DNA of 64,000 nt from contig NZ_AP025739.1 of the NCBI RefSeq assembly GCF_003574315.2, positions 1,798,001 through 1,862,000 of the forward strand, read 5' to 3'. The translations under genes and the position numbers were made by a program. Source of the DNA: Capsulimonas corticalis. Lineage in GTDB: Bacteria; Armatimonadota; Armatimonadia; Armatimonadales; Capsulimonadaceae. Shown here one piece after another: positions 7,743 to 15,807 of the stretch (the stretch's first letter is position 1; the number at the start of each line of letters is the position of its first letter). The notes beneath the pieces are model-generated. The model saw nothing but the letters and a program-made list of their open reading frames with translations, was not told where the DNA came from and ran no database searches.

Positions 7743-8468
7743 ATGGCGAAATTCTTACCCGTTGCTGCCGTCGCGTTGTCCCTAGCTGCATTCTCCGTCG
7801 CGGCCTATGCCGACCAGACGATCACCTTCACCGGTGTGGTTTATGCCACATTCAACGCACCGCTCGGCGCGAGCCTCGGCGACACGTTTACCGAGTCCTA
7901 CACGATCAAAAACGGCGCAACCAATGCTGGCAACTCGCAGCATGCATCTTACTACAGCCAAGCATCTCACAACCCTAGTGATGTCAGCGTCATCATTCAG
8001 TTCAACAACCATACGATTACAAGCGCCACTCCCGTGTTAAACGACCCAATCACGCAAAACGACGATATCGCCGTGAGTGCGGATAACGTGGATGATCCCA
8101 GTTCCCATGACCATCTCCAAGGCAGTGTAACAATAAAGTCGGGCGGCGTTTTTACGAATATTTCCTCGTACGTCTATCTAAGTGGTCCGAGCAATACCGT
8201 TCCAGGCCCTTTGACATCTATTGCCCCAACCATTACTGGCTCTGGGCTTACGGATATCTCGCAATGGGAATTCACTGATTTCGATTTCGCGGCAACAAAC
8301 GCAAATGGTGGCTCGGGTCAGTTCGGCGGAAAAATCACGAGCATCTCGTCGACCATTACCGGTAGCGCCACCGTCCCGGAGCCCGCTCCCATCGCCGCCT
8401 TCGGAATGGGCCTTCTGGGCGTCTTCGGTCTCGCCCTGCGCAAGCGCAAAACCGTGTCCATGTCCTAA
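7743..8468 (+). CDS. Secreted PEP-CTERM protein inside the prophage
   Basis: The chosen ATG has AAGGA upstream and gives a clean signal peptide (MAKFLPVAAVALSLAAFSVA, cleavage near AYA-DQ). The mature part is rich in Thr, Ser, Asn and Asp with beta-strand character (TITFTGVVYATFNAP). The C-terminus is a full PEP-CTERM sorting signal: VPEPAP, a hydrophobic stretch (MGLLGVFGLAL) and a basic RKRK tail, the target of exosortase. A paralogue with the same ADQTITFTG start lies at 30109-30843. It is on the strand opposite to all neighbouring phage genes, so it has its own promoter and looks like inserted cargo. Confidence 0.85.
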   Translation: MAKFLPVAAVALSLAAFSVAAYADQTITFTGVVYATFNAPLGASLGDTFTESYTIKNGATNAGNSQHASYYSQASHNPSDVSVIIQFNNHTITSATPVLNDPITQNDDIAVSADNVDDPSSHDHLQGSVTIKSGGVFTNISSYVYLSGPSNTVPGPLTSIAPTITGSGLTDISQWEFTDFDFAATNANGGSGQFGGKITSISSTITGSATVPEPAPIAAFGMGLLGVFGLALRKRKTVSMS

Positions 8469-8520
8469 TCCTCTCCTGGCGCTTACCTCAGCGGCTTCGA
8501 TGGAAGCCGCTGAGAAGTTG

Positions 8521-9042
8521 TTAAGCCGCCTTCCTCAACGCAAAGCTCAGCGCGTCTTCCCAGCCAAGAACGGTTCTCGGCACGGCGGAGCCAAGGTTGT
8601 AGTCGATCCCTGGAGTTGGCGCGAGCGGGAAGGTCTCACGAAGATCCGGCCACCGCCGCGCCGCCATCACCGTGGCGATGTACCCAGCAGTGGCCATGCA
8701 GTGATTGATACGTTCGACTACATCTTCCACGCCAAGCTCTAAGAGATGGATCTCAGCCTTCGCATATCCTCCCTTCCCCACACTCTGAACGATCACCGCG
8801 CGGCCTTTACCAAGGTCGGCCATATAGGCGCGGCTGTCTTTGTCGTGTATCCACGGCAAGGCGGGCGGCGGAGGCTCCAGCAATCCGCGGCGACCTGCGA
8901 ACGACGCCAGCGCCAGGCGCAATACGGCGGTTCGGCTCAAGTTGTTACGCGTCGCGTACTCGTCTATTGCGAACACGACGCCGTAGGATACCGGGCCGCC
9001 TACAACTTGGTCGGGAGCACTTCCAAAAGGAATATCGGCCAT
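8521..9042 (-). CDS. Phage protein with possible ribbon-helix-helix segment
   Basis: The N-terminal 50 residues read like a ribbon-helix-helix: a short strand VSYGVVFAIDEYA followed by helices TRNNLSRTAVLRLALASFA. The rest (PWIHDKDSRAYMADLGKGRA and later) has no family I know. The ATG overlaps the stop of the upstream gene (TGATG) behind a GGAGGTGGAG ribosome site. A DNA-binding regulatory role is possible for the first part; the C-terminal two thirds are unassigned. Confidence 0.6.
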   Translation of the reverse strand: MADIPFGSAPDQVVGGPVSYGVVFAIDEYATRNNLSRTAVLRLALASFAGRRGLLEPPPPALPWIHDKDSRAYMADLGKGRAVIVQSVGKGGYAKAEIHLLELGVEDVVERINHCMATAGYIATVMAARRWPDLRETFPLAPTPGIDYNLGSAVPRTVLGWEDALSFALRKAA

Positions 9043-10007
9043 CACTCCACCTCCGCATTGGTGTCGATTTCCCCGATGACGGCAATGGCGCGTAGTTGCC
9101 TCACGGAAAGAAAAGGCAGTCCCAGGTATTGGCGAAGCAACTTCGCGAGCCGGATCTGCTCGCGAATCTCAGGAGTCGGTTTGGTGATGCTGTACAGCTC
9201 ACCGCATTCCGTGCAGCCCTTGGGACACGGTTCGGGGTTGAGATTGCAGAGTAGACGCCCCGTCTCAATCGAGTAGCGGAACGCAAGCCAGGGATCGACG
9301 CTGTCACAGATCGTTTCGGAGGTCACGGAGTAGATCGTATCGATCTTATACGATTTGTCGCCGTCCTCATGATGCACGACAGCGATCTCGTCTCCAGCCT
9401 TGAGCGAACGCCGCCAGGTCAGTTCCTCTTCGGCCCTCGGCGCGGGCTCGGACTTGACCAGGCCGCAAAGGTGCGCGATCGCGTGAAGCTCGTCATCATC
9501 CAGCTTCTCCATATCGACCTTGCGGATGGCGCTGATCATCTCATGGCGGCGCAGCAGACGCTTCCCCTCGGCGGTGGGGCGCACGAGGCGGAAGGCGGCC
9601 TTTCCGCGCCGGCGCTCAATGCCCGTCTCGATATCGAATGCGAAGCCGCCGGCGTAGATGCGGCCGCGCTCAATCCGGTCGATGGAGCGGAAGGATTGCC
9701 ACCACTCGTTGATGTCCATGATCTCGAAGGCGATCTCGTCGCCCTTGCGCAGGGAGCGCCGCCACGTCAGGTCTGGGTCGGAGGGCGCGGGCGGGGCTCC
9801 CAACAGGGCAGGGGAGCCGGCGGTCACGATCTGCTCTTCTACAGCCCCAGCGACCACCAGGGACGGCCTGTATAGGGGTTTGGCGGCGGCCGGAGCTTCC
9901 GTGGGGCTATCGAGGCTCACGCGCGTATGGGAGAGAACACACGTCGTGCGCAGCGTCTTGGTTGGCTGGTATTGGTTCGGCGTGGTTGTTAGGTTCATCA
10001 TATTCAT
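9042..10007 (-). CDS. Phage protein with two tandem homologous domains
   Basis: This 321-residue protein contains an internal duplication. Each unit starts (D/E)LTWRRSL(R/K)xGDEIA, continues with a short beta region ending in FxxDIETG or FRYSIETG, and closes with a helix carrying RR or RQ and an IAHLCGL or IAVIGEI end. The units cover roughly residues 80-190 and 193-321. The second unit has four Cys (PCPKGCTECGE) that could bind zinc. No known family is recognised. Its ATG overlaps the preceding stop by four bases, so it is co-translated with the gene at 10004-10369. Confidence 0.65.
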   Translation of the reverse strand: MNMMNLTTTPNQYQPTKTLRTTCVLSHTRVSLDSPTEAPAAAKPLYRPSLVVAGAVEEQIVTAGSPALLGAPPAPSDPDLTWRRSLRKGDEIAFEIMDINEWWQSFRSIDRIERGRIYAGGFAFDIETGIERRRGKAAFRLVRPTAEGKRLLRRHEMISAIRKVDMEKLDDDELHAIAHLCGLVKSEPAPRAEEELTWRRSLKAGDEIAVVHHEDGDKSYKIDTIYSVTSETICDSVDPWLAFRYSIETGRLLCNLNPEPCPKGCTECGELYSITKPTPEIREQIRLAKLLRQYLGLPFLSVRQLRAIAVIGEIDTNAEVE

Positions 10008-10369
10008 CCCATCGCTCCTAATTCGTATTTCCAGGTGTCGACGCAGTGGTCGGCAAACTCATCGTCGGGGTCTTCGTAGCCGCTGAGCGTCACGGGACTG
10101 AGGTTCAGGCAGACCGCTTCCAACTGGGCGAGCGTCTGCCGGCACTTCTGCGTCATCTGTGCTCTCGTCAGTTTGGCGTGGACTTCTCCGGTGCGCAGGA
10201 AGTCGACCTGGCGTCCGCAGGAGCGGTTCAGACGTCTCGCTTCTCCCAGGAGATCGGCGCCCGGTAATTGTGTTGGGTTTGTTGGGCCATTTCCCGTATA
10301 AACAGGTGGCTGGTAAGTGTTGGTGCGCATGGCTTCCAGAACTTTTAAAGGTGTCATAATAGTAGACAT
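10004..10369 (-). CDS. Phage protein of unknown function (121 aa)
   Basis: The product starts MSTIMTPLKVLEAMRTN and has a helical, Arg/Cys-containing middle (EARRLNRSCGRQVDFLRTGE) and an acidic C-terminus (GYEDPDDEFADHCVDTWKYE). No domain is recognised. It is the first gene after the non-coding gap with three copies of a 12-base box, so it may be the promoter-proximal member of a three-gene set with 9042-10007 and 8521-9042. Confidence 0.6.
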   Translation of the reverse strand: MSTIMTPLKVLEAMRTNTYQPPVYTGNGPTNPTQLPGADLLGEARRLNRSCGRQVDFLRTGEVHAKLTRAQMTQKCRQTLAQLEAVCLNLSPVTLSGYEDPDDEFADHCVDTWKYELGAMG

Positions 10370-10415
10370 AAGAAATAAATAGTTTAAAATACGTATCTAG
10401 AGAATCGTCAAACAT

Positions 10416-10524
10416 CCCAACATAATTCGGCAAACGGGAATAATCTGGGGCTTCCCTTCTTATTTTTTCGTTGAATTATGTTGGGTGCGTTTTCCAACAA
10501 TCTCCAACGTATCCCAACATAATT
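10416..10524. promoter_or_regulatory. Three copies of box CCCAACATAATT upstream of small phage operon
   Basis: Identical 12-base boxes lie at 10416-10427 (direct), 10474-10485 (inverted) and 10513-10524 (direct). The last two can pair as a hairpin. They sit in the AT-rich gap between the primase stop and the start at 10369, so operator, silencer or replication iterons are all possible. The pattern is seen directly; the role is inferred. Confidence 0.55.
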
Positions 10525-10535
10525 GACCGGCTTCT

Positions 10536-13199
10536 CTATGCGGCCTGAAGGTGTGGGCGTCCCGCCGAGACCACACACGGGTTGACCGCGTAGTGGGCTT
10601 TCGGGCGAGCGCCGGGGCCTTCTCTTTTTGGCGGCATTTCGAGGCGGATGTACGCGTCCTCCATCAGGCGTGTGAGCGCGAGTTCGATCCGCTCCTTGGA
10701 CTCGGGGCTCAGCGCCTGCCGGATCTGGCGCATGGTGAAGAAGCGCAGATCCTTGCGCTTGATCCATTCGATGATGCGCTTGGCGAGCGCGACGATCGTG
10801 TCGGAGCGCATCAGACCGAAGGCGGCGACGGCGTGCGGGATGCAGTAGGTTCCGATCTCCCAAGCCTCGGCCATGGTGTCGCCGCTGATCGGGGTTTCCC
10901 AGGGCAGGCGGTTGTCGGCGCCGCCGACGTGCTTGACCATATGTAGGTTGGCGGCGATCCGTGCGACGTTACCGGCGAGCTTGGAAGACCACGCGAGCAT
11001 GGCGGCGAGATCCTGGCCGGGACGCTGCCGGTCGTTGATGTCGTTGTAGTAGTGCTTATGGACGGCGATCGCTTCGTCGTCCATGGTGAGCAGGAAGCGC
11101 TTGTGGGGCGCGTCCTCGGTAACCGCCTTGGGAAGATCGTGGAGCGCCAGGATCGTCTGCGTGTAGGCGTACTCGCCGGCGTTCGTTCCGCCTTCGTCCC
11201 GGTATGGCCGCTCTCCCGCGAGGTTCGGAGCGACGGCGTAGAGGAAGCGCGCGAGGAAGCCGTTGTGGTGCAGCCGCTCGTCTTCGGCGAGGGACTGCAT
11301 GATCTCCGGCTGGACGGTCAGACCGATGGTCAGCGTCGGCGCCAGGATATAACTATTGCCTTTGCCGACGCGGTCGTTGGTGGCGTAGTCGCCGCTCCAC
11401 GCCTTGAGGTAGATATCCATGTTGGGGCTGCTGTTCTTGCTCGCGTAGAGTCCCTTGATGATGCTGAAGAGGCCGCCTTCGGTATCCAGGTTGGCGATGC
11501 AGTTATCTTCCTGCTCGGCGAGCTTCGTGAACAGCGCCTCCATGGTGATATCCTGCACCAGCATGCGCGGCAGCGCCTTCGGCTCCTTCATGTCTTCGAT
11601 CAACCCGAGGATCTCGTCGTCGATTATTCGCCGGCCGGACGCCTGGGCGTTGGCGGACTTGGTTTGCAGGGCGGTCAGCCGCTTCTTGTCGGTCTCGTAC
11701 TTGGTGACGGCGGATGTGTGCGCTCCCTCGAAACGCTGACGCAGCTCCCGCTCGATCTGAACGATCGGCGCGGCCATACGCTTCATGGCGGGGCTTTTGC
11801 CAGATCCTGCCACGGAGGCGACGACCATGTACAAGTTGACGGTCTCGATGTGCCTCTTGGACCGGGCGCCGATCTGGACCTGAACGCGGCGCGAGTTCAG
11901 GGCTGATAGAACACACAGCGCCAGCATGCCCGTGATGTCAAGCGGAACCTGGACATCGTCGGCGACTTCCTTCGCATAGCGCGCCAATACCGGCGGCAAG
12001 GCGTGCAGCGGGAAGGGGGGGAGTTTGTCCTCGCCGAGCGGCAAGGGACATTCCCATTCTTCTTCCGAAGCCACCGGCTCGGGGACGATTCCGGAGCGGC
12101 GGCGGCTTTCGAACGCGCCTGCGCCGGAGATCAGCTGGTCCACCCGGCGCGACACAGGTCCGTTGCCTGTGGGATTATTCGGCGCGCCTGGATGCGGGGC
12201 CGGCGCGTCATAGGCGTCCGGCTCGTACATCAGCCGCAGATCCTGCCATGTTCGGCCGTGGCAGCCGTTGTGTCGGCAGCCGGCGGCAACGGCGCCGCTG
12301 GCGAACTGGATGATGAAGGCGGCGTCATTGGTGTGATCGCCGTTCCATGGGCATGGGTTCAGGATCCACTTACGGCCGCCGCCGGAGTACGGCCCCGTCT
12401 TCTCCACAGGGAGGTTGTGATCCGCAATCCATTGCTCCAGATCGAATGCGGCCGAATTGCGCGGTGGCGCGGCGGGCGTGGCGGGAAGCGTCGCCGCGAG
12501 CTGTTGCAGCAGTTCCCTCGAAACCGGCGCCAGCGTTTCGGGAACGCGATGGATGCGCGCCCGCCGGTGAGGCCGGTCGGGGGTGCTGTCGCCTTTGGTG
12601 GAGACCGTGCCGTACAGTTTGCAGATGCGCGAGCTGTTGAACGTGGTGTTGTCGACTCCCACGACGTCGTCGCCGAACAGCAGATCCAGAGCTTCCAGGC
12701 ACTGGGAGAGCAGATCGCGCGTCTCGTTGTCGTTGGGCAAGTCGAGGCGGTACAGCAGATGCCAGCCGTTGCCGCTGTCGGCGATGACGGGCTCGGTAAA
12801 GCCCTTCCTGTGAAGGTAATCGCGCACAATCTTGGCGCGGTCCCGCGCGGCGTCGTGCTCGGCATTCGTGGAGGAGATCCCCTTGGGCCGGACCGGGTCG
12901 AAATCGACCATAAGCCAGCGCCGACGGACGATGTCCTTGTCGGACGTCGTCGCCTCCGGACACGCCTCCAGGCGGTTGCAGATGCGCCCAAGCACGCTCG
13001 GGTTGACGGTGTTCAGCACGGAGTACACCGCGCATTTTCCGTCGAACCGGCGCACGTCGTCGGCGGCCTTGGCGAAGTCGTCGTAGTATCCGGCCGTCGT
13101 CTTCTTTGAAGACTCCAGCACACGAATCTCGATGACTTCGCCCGGCTTGTGCAGGACCGAGAGCCATTGTGAGATTGACGCGGGGTCAAACTCAGACAT
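10536..13199 (-). CDS. Phage primase with DUF3987 helicase-like domain
   Basis: An ATG preceded by GGAGGAG is chosen at 13199, giving 887 residues; an upstream Met would add 24 unconvincing residues. The N-terminal 260 residues look like a primase-polymerase fold: DFDPVRP at about 99-105 with metal-binding Asp, DSGNGWHLLY at 141-150 and ICKLYGT. Next is a Cys/His segment (CRHNGCHG), then a DUF3987 (YfjI-type) domain with a P-loop-like VASVAGSGKSP at about residue 460. The C-terminal part has a winged-helix look (MRQIRQALSPESKERIELAL). It probably primes and unwinds phage DNA. It overlaps the gene upstream by eight bases. Confidence 0.85.
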   Translation of the reverse strand: MSEFDPASISQWLSVLHKPGEVIEIRVLESSKKTTAGYYDDFAKAADDVRRFDGKCAVYSVLNTVNPSVLGRICNRLEACPEATTSDKDIVRRRWLMVDFDPVRPKGISSTNAEHDAARDRAKIVRDYLHRKGFTEPVIADSGNGWHLLYRLDLPNDNETRDLLSQCLEALDLLFGDDVVGVDNTTFNSSRICKLYGTVSTKGDSTPDRPHRRARIHRVPETLAPVSRELLQQLAATLPATPAAPPRNSAAFDLEQWIADHNLPVEKTGPYSGGGRKWILNPCPWNGDHTNDAAFIIQFASGAVAAGCRHNGCHGRTWQDLRLMYEPDAYDAPAPHPGAPNNPTGNGPVSRRVDQLISGAGAFESRRRSGIVPEPVASEEEWECPLPLGEDKLPPFPLHALPPVLARYAKEVADDVQVPLDITGMLALCVLSALNSRRVQVQIGARSKRHIETVNLYMVVASVAGSGKSPAMKRMAAPIVQIERELRQRFEGAHTSAVTKYETDKKRLTALQTKSANAQASGRRIIDDEILGLIEDMKEPKALPRMLVQDITMEALFTKLAEQEDNCIANLDTEGGLFSIIKGLYASKNSSPNMDIYLKAWSGDYATNDRVGKGNSYILAPTLTIGLTVQPEIMQSLAEDERLHHNGFLARFLYAVAPNLAGERPYRDEGGTNAGEYAYTQTILALHDLPKAVTEDAPHKRFLLTMDDEAIAVHKHYYNDINDRQRPGQDLAAMLAWSSKLAGNVARIAANLHMVKHVGGADNRLPWETPISGDTMAEAWEIGTYCIPHAVAAFGLMRSDTIVALAKRIIEWIKRKDLRFFTMRQIRQALSPESKERIELALTRLMEDAYIRLEMPPKREGPGARPKAHYAVNPCVVSAGRPHLQAA

Positions 13200-13902
13200 T
13201 AGCTCCTCCTGTTGCTGCTTTCCAGGAGCGATTGCGGATGATTTGGAAGAAGTCGCTGGCGTTGCCGACACAGGTGTTATAGTATTTGTTAACCCCAGGC
13301 AGGTTCAAGACGAACCACAAATCCGAGCGTCCGGCGCCGTGGCTGGAATATGCCTCGGTCTTCGTTTCGGCCTGATCATCAACTTCAAATGAAACGATGA
13401 TCACGATCGGCTTACCAATCGCGGACGCGTAGCCGATCTCGGCGAGCGTTCCGTAGCAACTCAGATCGTCGATGTAGGCGAAGACGAAATCGGCCTTTTT
13501 GATCTGCTCCAGGCAGCGGTGAACGACAACGCCCTCCTCGATATAAACGCCGTTGCGCCCCTTGATGCCGCAGCCGTGCGTAGCGGGAGCCGATTCGCGC
13601 TGAAAGTAGGAATCGCCGTAAATGGACTGGTCATCGTGCGTTCCGTCGATGCATGTCGGCCCCGCATAGAAGACTCGCGTCCCCGCAAGGTCCAGGACCA
13701 TTCGCCCGTCGTTGTTCGCCTCCATCACATCCTTGTGAAAGAGCTTGCATCGATAATCGTCGCCAGGCCAGCGGACCTTGCCGGCGAAGTATACGAACAC
13801 GTTCTCGGCGGAAGGATAGACGAGCCAGTCTTTCATGGCCTCGCGGAGTGTTTGCGGCTTATCCAGCAGTTCGTCAATTGAGAGTTTCTTGGCTTCAGAC
13901 AT
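13192..13902 (-). CDS. Nucleoside 2-deoxyribosyltransferase-like protein
   Basis: The ATG at 13902 has CGGAGAAC upstream and gives 236 residues. VFVYFAGKVRWPGDDYR resembles the first strand and turn of the deoxyribosyltransferase fold. Later, KKADFVFAYIDDLSCYGTLAEIGYASAIGKPIVIIV (given here as the region 150-190) contains the family's acidic residue and the GTLAEIGYA helix. Such phage proteins trim or swap nucleobases, or act on NAD-like signals. The gene ends eight bases inside the primase gene, so the two are coupled. The exact substrate cannot be read from sequence. Confidence 0.7.
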   Translation of the reverse strand: MSEAKKLSIDELLDKPQTLREAMKDWLVYPSAENVFVYFAGKVRWPGDDYRCKLFHKDVMEANNDGRMVLDLAGTRVFYAGPTCIDGTHDDQSIYGDSYFQRESAPATHGCGIKGRNGVYIEEGVVVHRCLEQIKKADFVFAYIDDLSCYGTLAEIGYASAIGKPIVIIVSFEVDDQAETKTEAYSSHGAGRSDLWFVLNLPGVNKYYNTCVGNASDFFQIIRNRSWKAATGGANV

Positions 13903-13979
13903 AATGTTCTCCGCGAAAAAGTGGCCGGGGGCGAGGTGGCGCGCCCCGGCGGACAGAAGGATGTCTTTGGAGCGGACGC

Positions 13980-14810
13980 CTACCGGGGGTCCGCCATCTC
14001 CATGCCGATCTGGACGGCGCGGCGGCCTTGGTCGGTGCGCGGGCGGCGCCGGGCGATGTTGGGGACGTCCTGGAGCGCGGCCTCGGCGGCGGAGCGGCCT
14101 TCTTGATCCTCCAGCAGCGCAAGGCACAGGCCCATGCGCAGCGCCCACTGTCGGCCGTTGACCGTCTCGGCGTCGGTCTGGCCGATGGCCGAGGTCGCCT
14201 TGATGGGAGCGCTCTGCATGGAGCGCTGGATGAGCGCGCCCCAGTAGCCCATGCGCTTCCAATGCTGGGGCTGGCCCCAGGCGGCGGCGAAGCGCTGAAG
14301 CTCGACGGAGTACTGCATCAGGCGGTCGAGAAGGGGCAGGGCGCGCTCTAGGTGCGCCTCACGCATTGCATCGCTCATCGGTGTCTCCGCTGGGGGATCG
14401 GTTTTGAGAATAGGCTGACCGTATGACGCTTGGATGCACAGCATGGAGCACATGACGAGCATGCTCTGAGCCATGCCGTAGCGCCGGCGTCCGGTGAACT
14501 CGGAATAGAGCCGTTCCAGCTTGGGCCGGAATTCCAGGTCGTAGCGCGCCATCTGGCGATCTACGAGGGCGTTACTGTGGCGCACCATCAGCTCCAGGCC
14601 GGGGACGCACTCCGGTGACCGATCGGCGAAGCCGTCGAGGTCGCTGTACTTCAGCGCAAAGGGCGGCAGGGCGGGCAGGAGCGGCATGTCCGACGCGGTG
14701 CCCGAAGGAAGGGCAATCGATGGAAGCCGGACAGCGCGGGCCAGGGCGCGCGATGGGCGGACATTGTGGTTATCGGGGCGGACATCGTGCTGCAAGGTTG
14801 TGGCGTACAT
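13980..14810 (-). CDS. Phage protein of unknown function (276 aa)
   Basis: This is a helical protein with many Met and Arg, including SRALARAVRLPSIALP, ARYDLEFRPKLERLYSEF and QSMLVMCSMLCIQASYG. I recognise no domain. The start overlaps the preceding stop (TAATG), so it is translated with the 158-residue protein upstream. It lies just before the deoxyribosyltransferase-like gene, in the early replication block. Confidence 0.6.
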   Translation of the reverse strand: MYATTLQHDVRPDNHNVRPSRALARAVRLPSIALPSGTASDMPLLPALPPFALKYSDLDGFADRSPECVPGLELMVRHSNALVDRQMARYDLEFRPKLERLYSEFTGRRRYGMAQSMLVMCSMLCIQASYGQPILKTDPPAETPMSDAMREAHLERALPLLDRLMQYSVELQRFAAAWGQPQHWKRMGYWGALIQRSMQSAPIKATSAIGQTDAETVNGRQWALRMGLCLALLEDQEGRSAAEAALQDVPNIARRRPRTDQGRRAVQIGMEMADPR

Positions 14811-15286
14811 TATCGGGCCTCTTGTTTCTGGCGGATAAGGCGCGCCTGGGCGAGTCCCAGGTCACGCAAAGGGAAGAAGATGTCATCGGGCATTTCGGCG
14901 GCCTGCCACCATTCGGAGGCGCGCGGCTCGGTGCTCTGGATCTGCTGGAGCGCCGCTTCTCGGCTGCGGCATGTCCAGGGCCAATCGGCGCCGGTCTCCG
15001 CGTCCGGGTAGGCGAGCCACCCATGATTTTCGATGTGCTGAACACCCCAGCGCGCGGGCTTCATGGCCGCCTTCGCGGCCCGAGCGGCTTCCGCCCCCAG
15101 TCCGTCGAAGGCGCGGCCGATCGCCAGGCGGTACGCCCGCTCGTGATCCACGACCGCAAGCAGCGCGCGAACTGTGTCGCCGTCCGAGCCGGTGCGCTCG
15201 ACGCTGGCCTCGATACATTCCTCCAGGATCGACCGCGCCGCTTTGACGTGGGCGTAAGCTTGAGCGGGACTAAGCATCGGCTCCAT
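14810..15286 (-). CDS. Phage protein of unknown function (158 aa)
   Basis: The ATG at 15286 is preceded by GGGAGGGTGGACACC and is preferred over a Met nine codons earlier. The protein is mostly helical (SPAQAYAHVKAARSILEECI, then DHERAYRLAIGRAFDGLGAE). Its C-terminal part has several Trp (WPWTCRSREAALQQI, SEWWQAAEMPDD). No family is recognised. It overlaps the genes on both sides, which supports its reality. Confidence 0.6.
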   Translation of the reverse strand: MEPMLSPAQAYAHVKAARSILEECIEASVERTGSDGDTVRALLAVVDHERAYRLAIGRAFDGLGAEAARAAKAAMKPARWGVQHIENHGWLAYPDAETGADWPWTCRSREAALQQIQSTEPRASEWWQAAEMPDDIFFPLRDLGLAQARLIRQKQEAR

Positions 15287-15572
15287 GGTGTCCACCCTCC
15301 CATCCCATCGCAATCAGGTAGCCGCGCCGGCCGATGGCGGGCATTTCGCCATCATCGGTCGCCATTTGCTCGCGCAGGAAGGCGTCGCGGCGCTGGGTAA
15401 GGGCGGCAAGCTCCGCGCGGCGCTCGGCGGCGGTGAGAACACCGTGCGCAAGGAGGAGCCCCACGCCGCAAAGGTCGGCGTCAAGTTCGGTGACGTTGCC
15501 GGGAAGCGAGAGCCCCAGCCGGGCGGCGGTCGCGGCGGCGAAGAGGCGGGTGCTGTTAGACGGAGTTGGCAT
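15270..15572 (-). CDS. Phage protein of unknown function (100 aa)
   Basis: Translation from the ATG at 15572 (GGAGGCGC upstream) gives MPTPSNSTRLFAAATAARLG and a helical, Leu/Ala/Arg-rich protein. TAAERRAELAALTQRRDAFL suggests a coiled coil. A longer frame upstream is low-complexity and unlikely. The gene overlaps its neighbours at both ends. Confidence 0.55.
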   Translation of the reverse strand: MPTPSNSTRLFAAATAARLGLSLPGNVTELDADLCGVGLLLAHGVLTAAERRAELAALTQRRDAFLREQMATDDGEMPAIGRRGYLIAMGWEGGHHGADA

Positions 15573-15807
15573 GGAGCGCCTCCTTCGCCTCGGCCGCGCG
15601 CTGGCAGTGGATCCGGTAAGCGGCTCTGCACATGCTTTCGTAGGCGGCGTAAGAGCGCTCGTAATAAGGAGAAGGCACTCCTTGAGTTTTTGCAAGACGC
15701 GCCCGGCATGCGTCGGCAAACTCCCGGTAGGACATTGTGGGAGCGGCTTCCGCAAATGTATGGATTGCCATGCTTGCAAATGAATGAAGCGTTTTCTTAT
15801 GCATCAT
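15556..15807 (-). CDS. Phage protein of unknown function (83 aa)
   Basis: The ATG at 15807 overlaps the upstream stop (ATGA) and follows GCAGGAGGCGGC, an excellent ribosome site. The product has one helical region with aromatic residues (MSYREFADACRARLAKTQ, YYERSYAAYESMCRAAYRI). No domain is known. It is one link in a chain of overlapping small phage genes. Confidence 0.55.
   Translation of the reverse strand: MMHKKTLHSFASMAIHTFAEAAPTMSYREFADACRARLAKTQGVPSPYYERSYAAYESMCRAAYRIHCQRAAEAKEALHANSV

Noticed and set aside
12003-13109. Long plus-strand frame opposite the primase gene
   Set aside because: Antisense to a recognised primase-helicase gene, composition rich in Arg/Gly/Val, no ribosome site or domain.
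13903-14262. N-terminal extension of the deoxyribosyltransferase-like gene
   Set aside because: The longer frame reads into a gap with Arg/His/Pro-rich sequence. The ATG at 13902 with CGGAGAAC starts the coherent domain.
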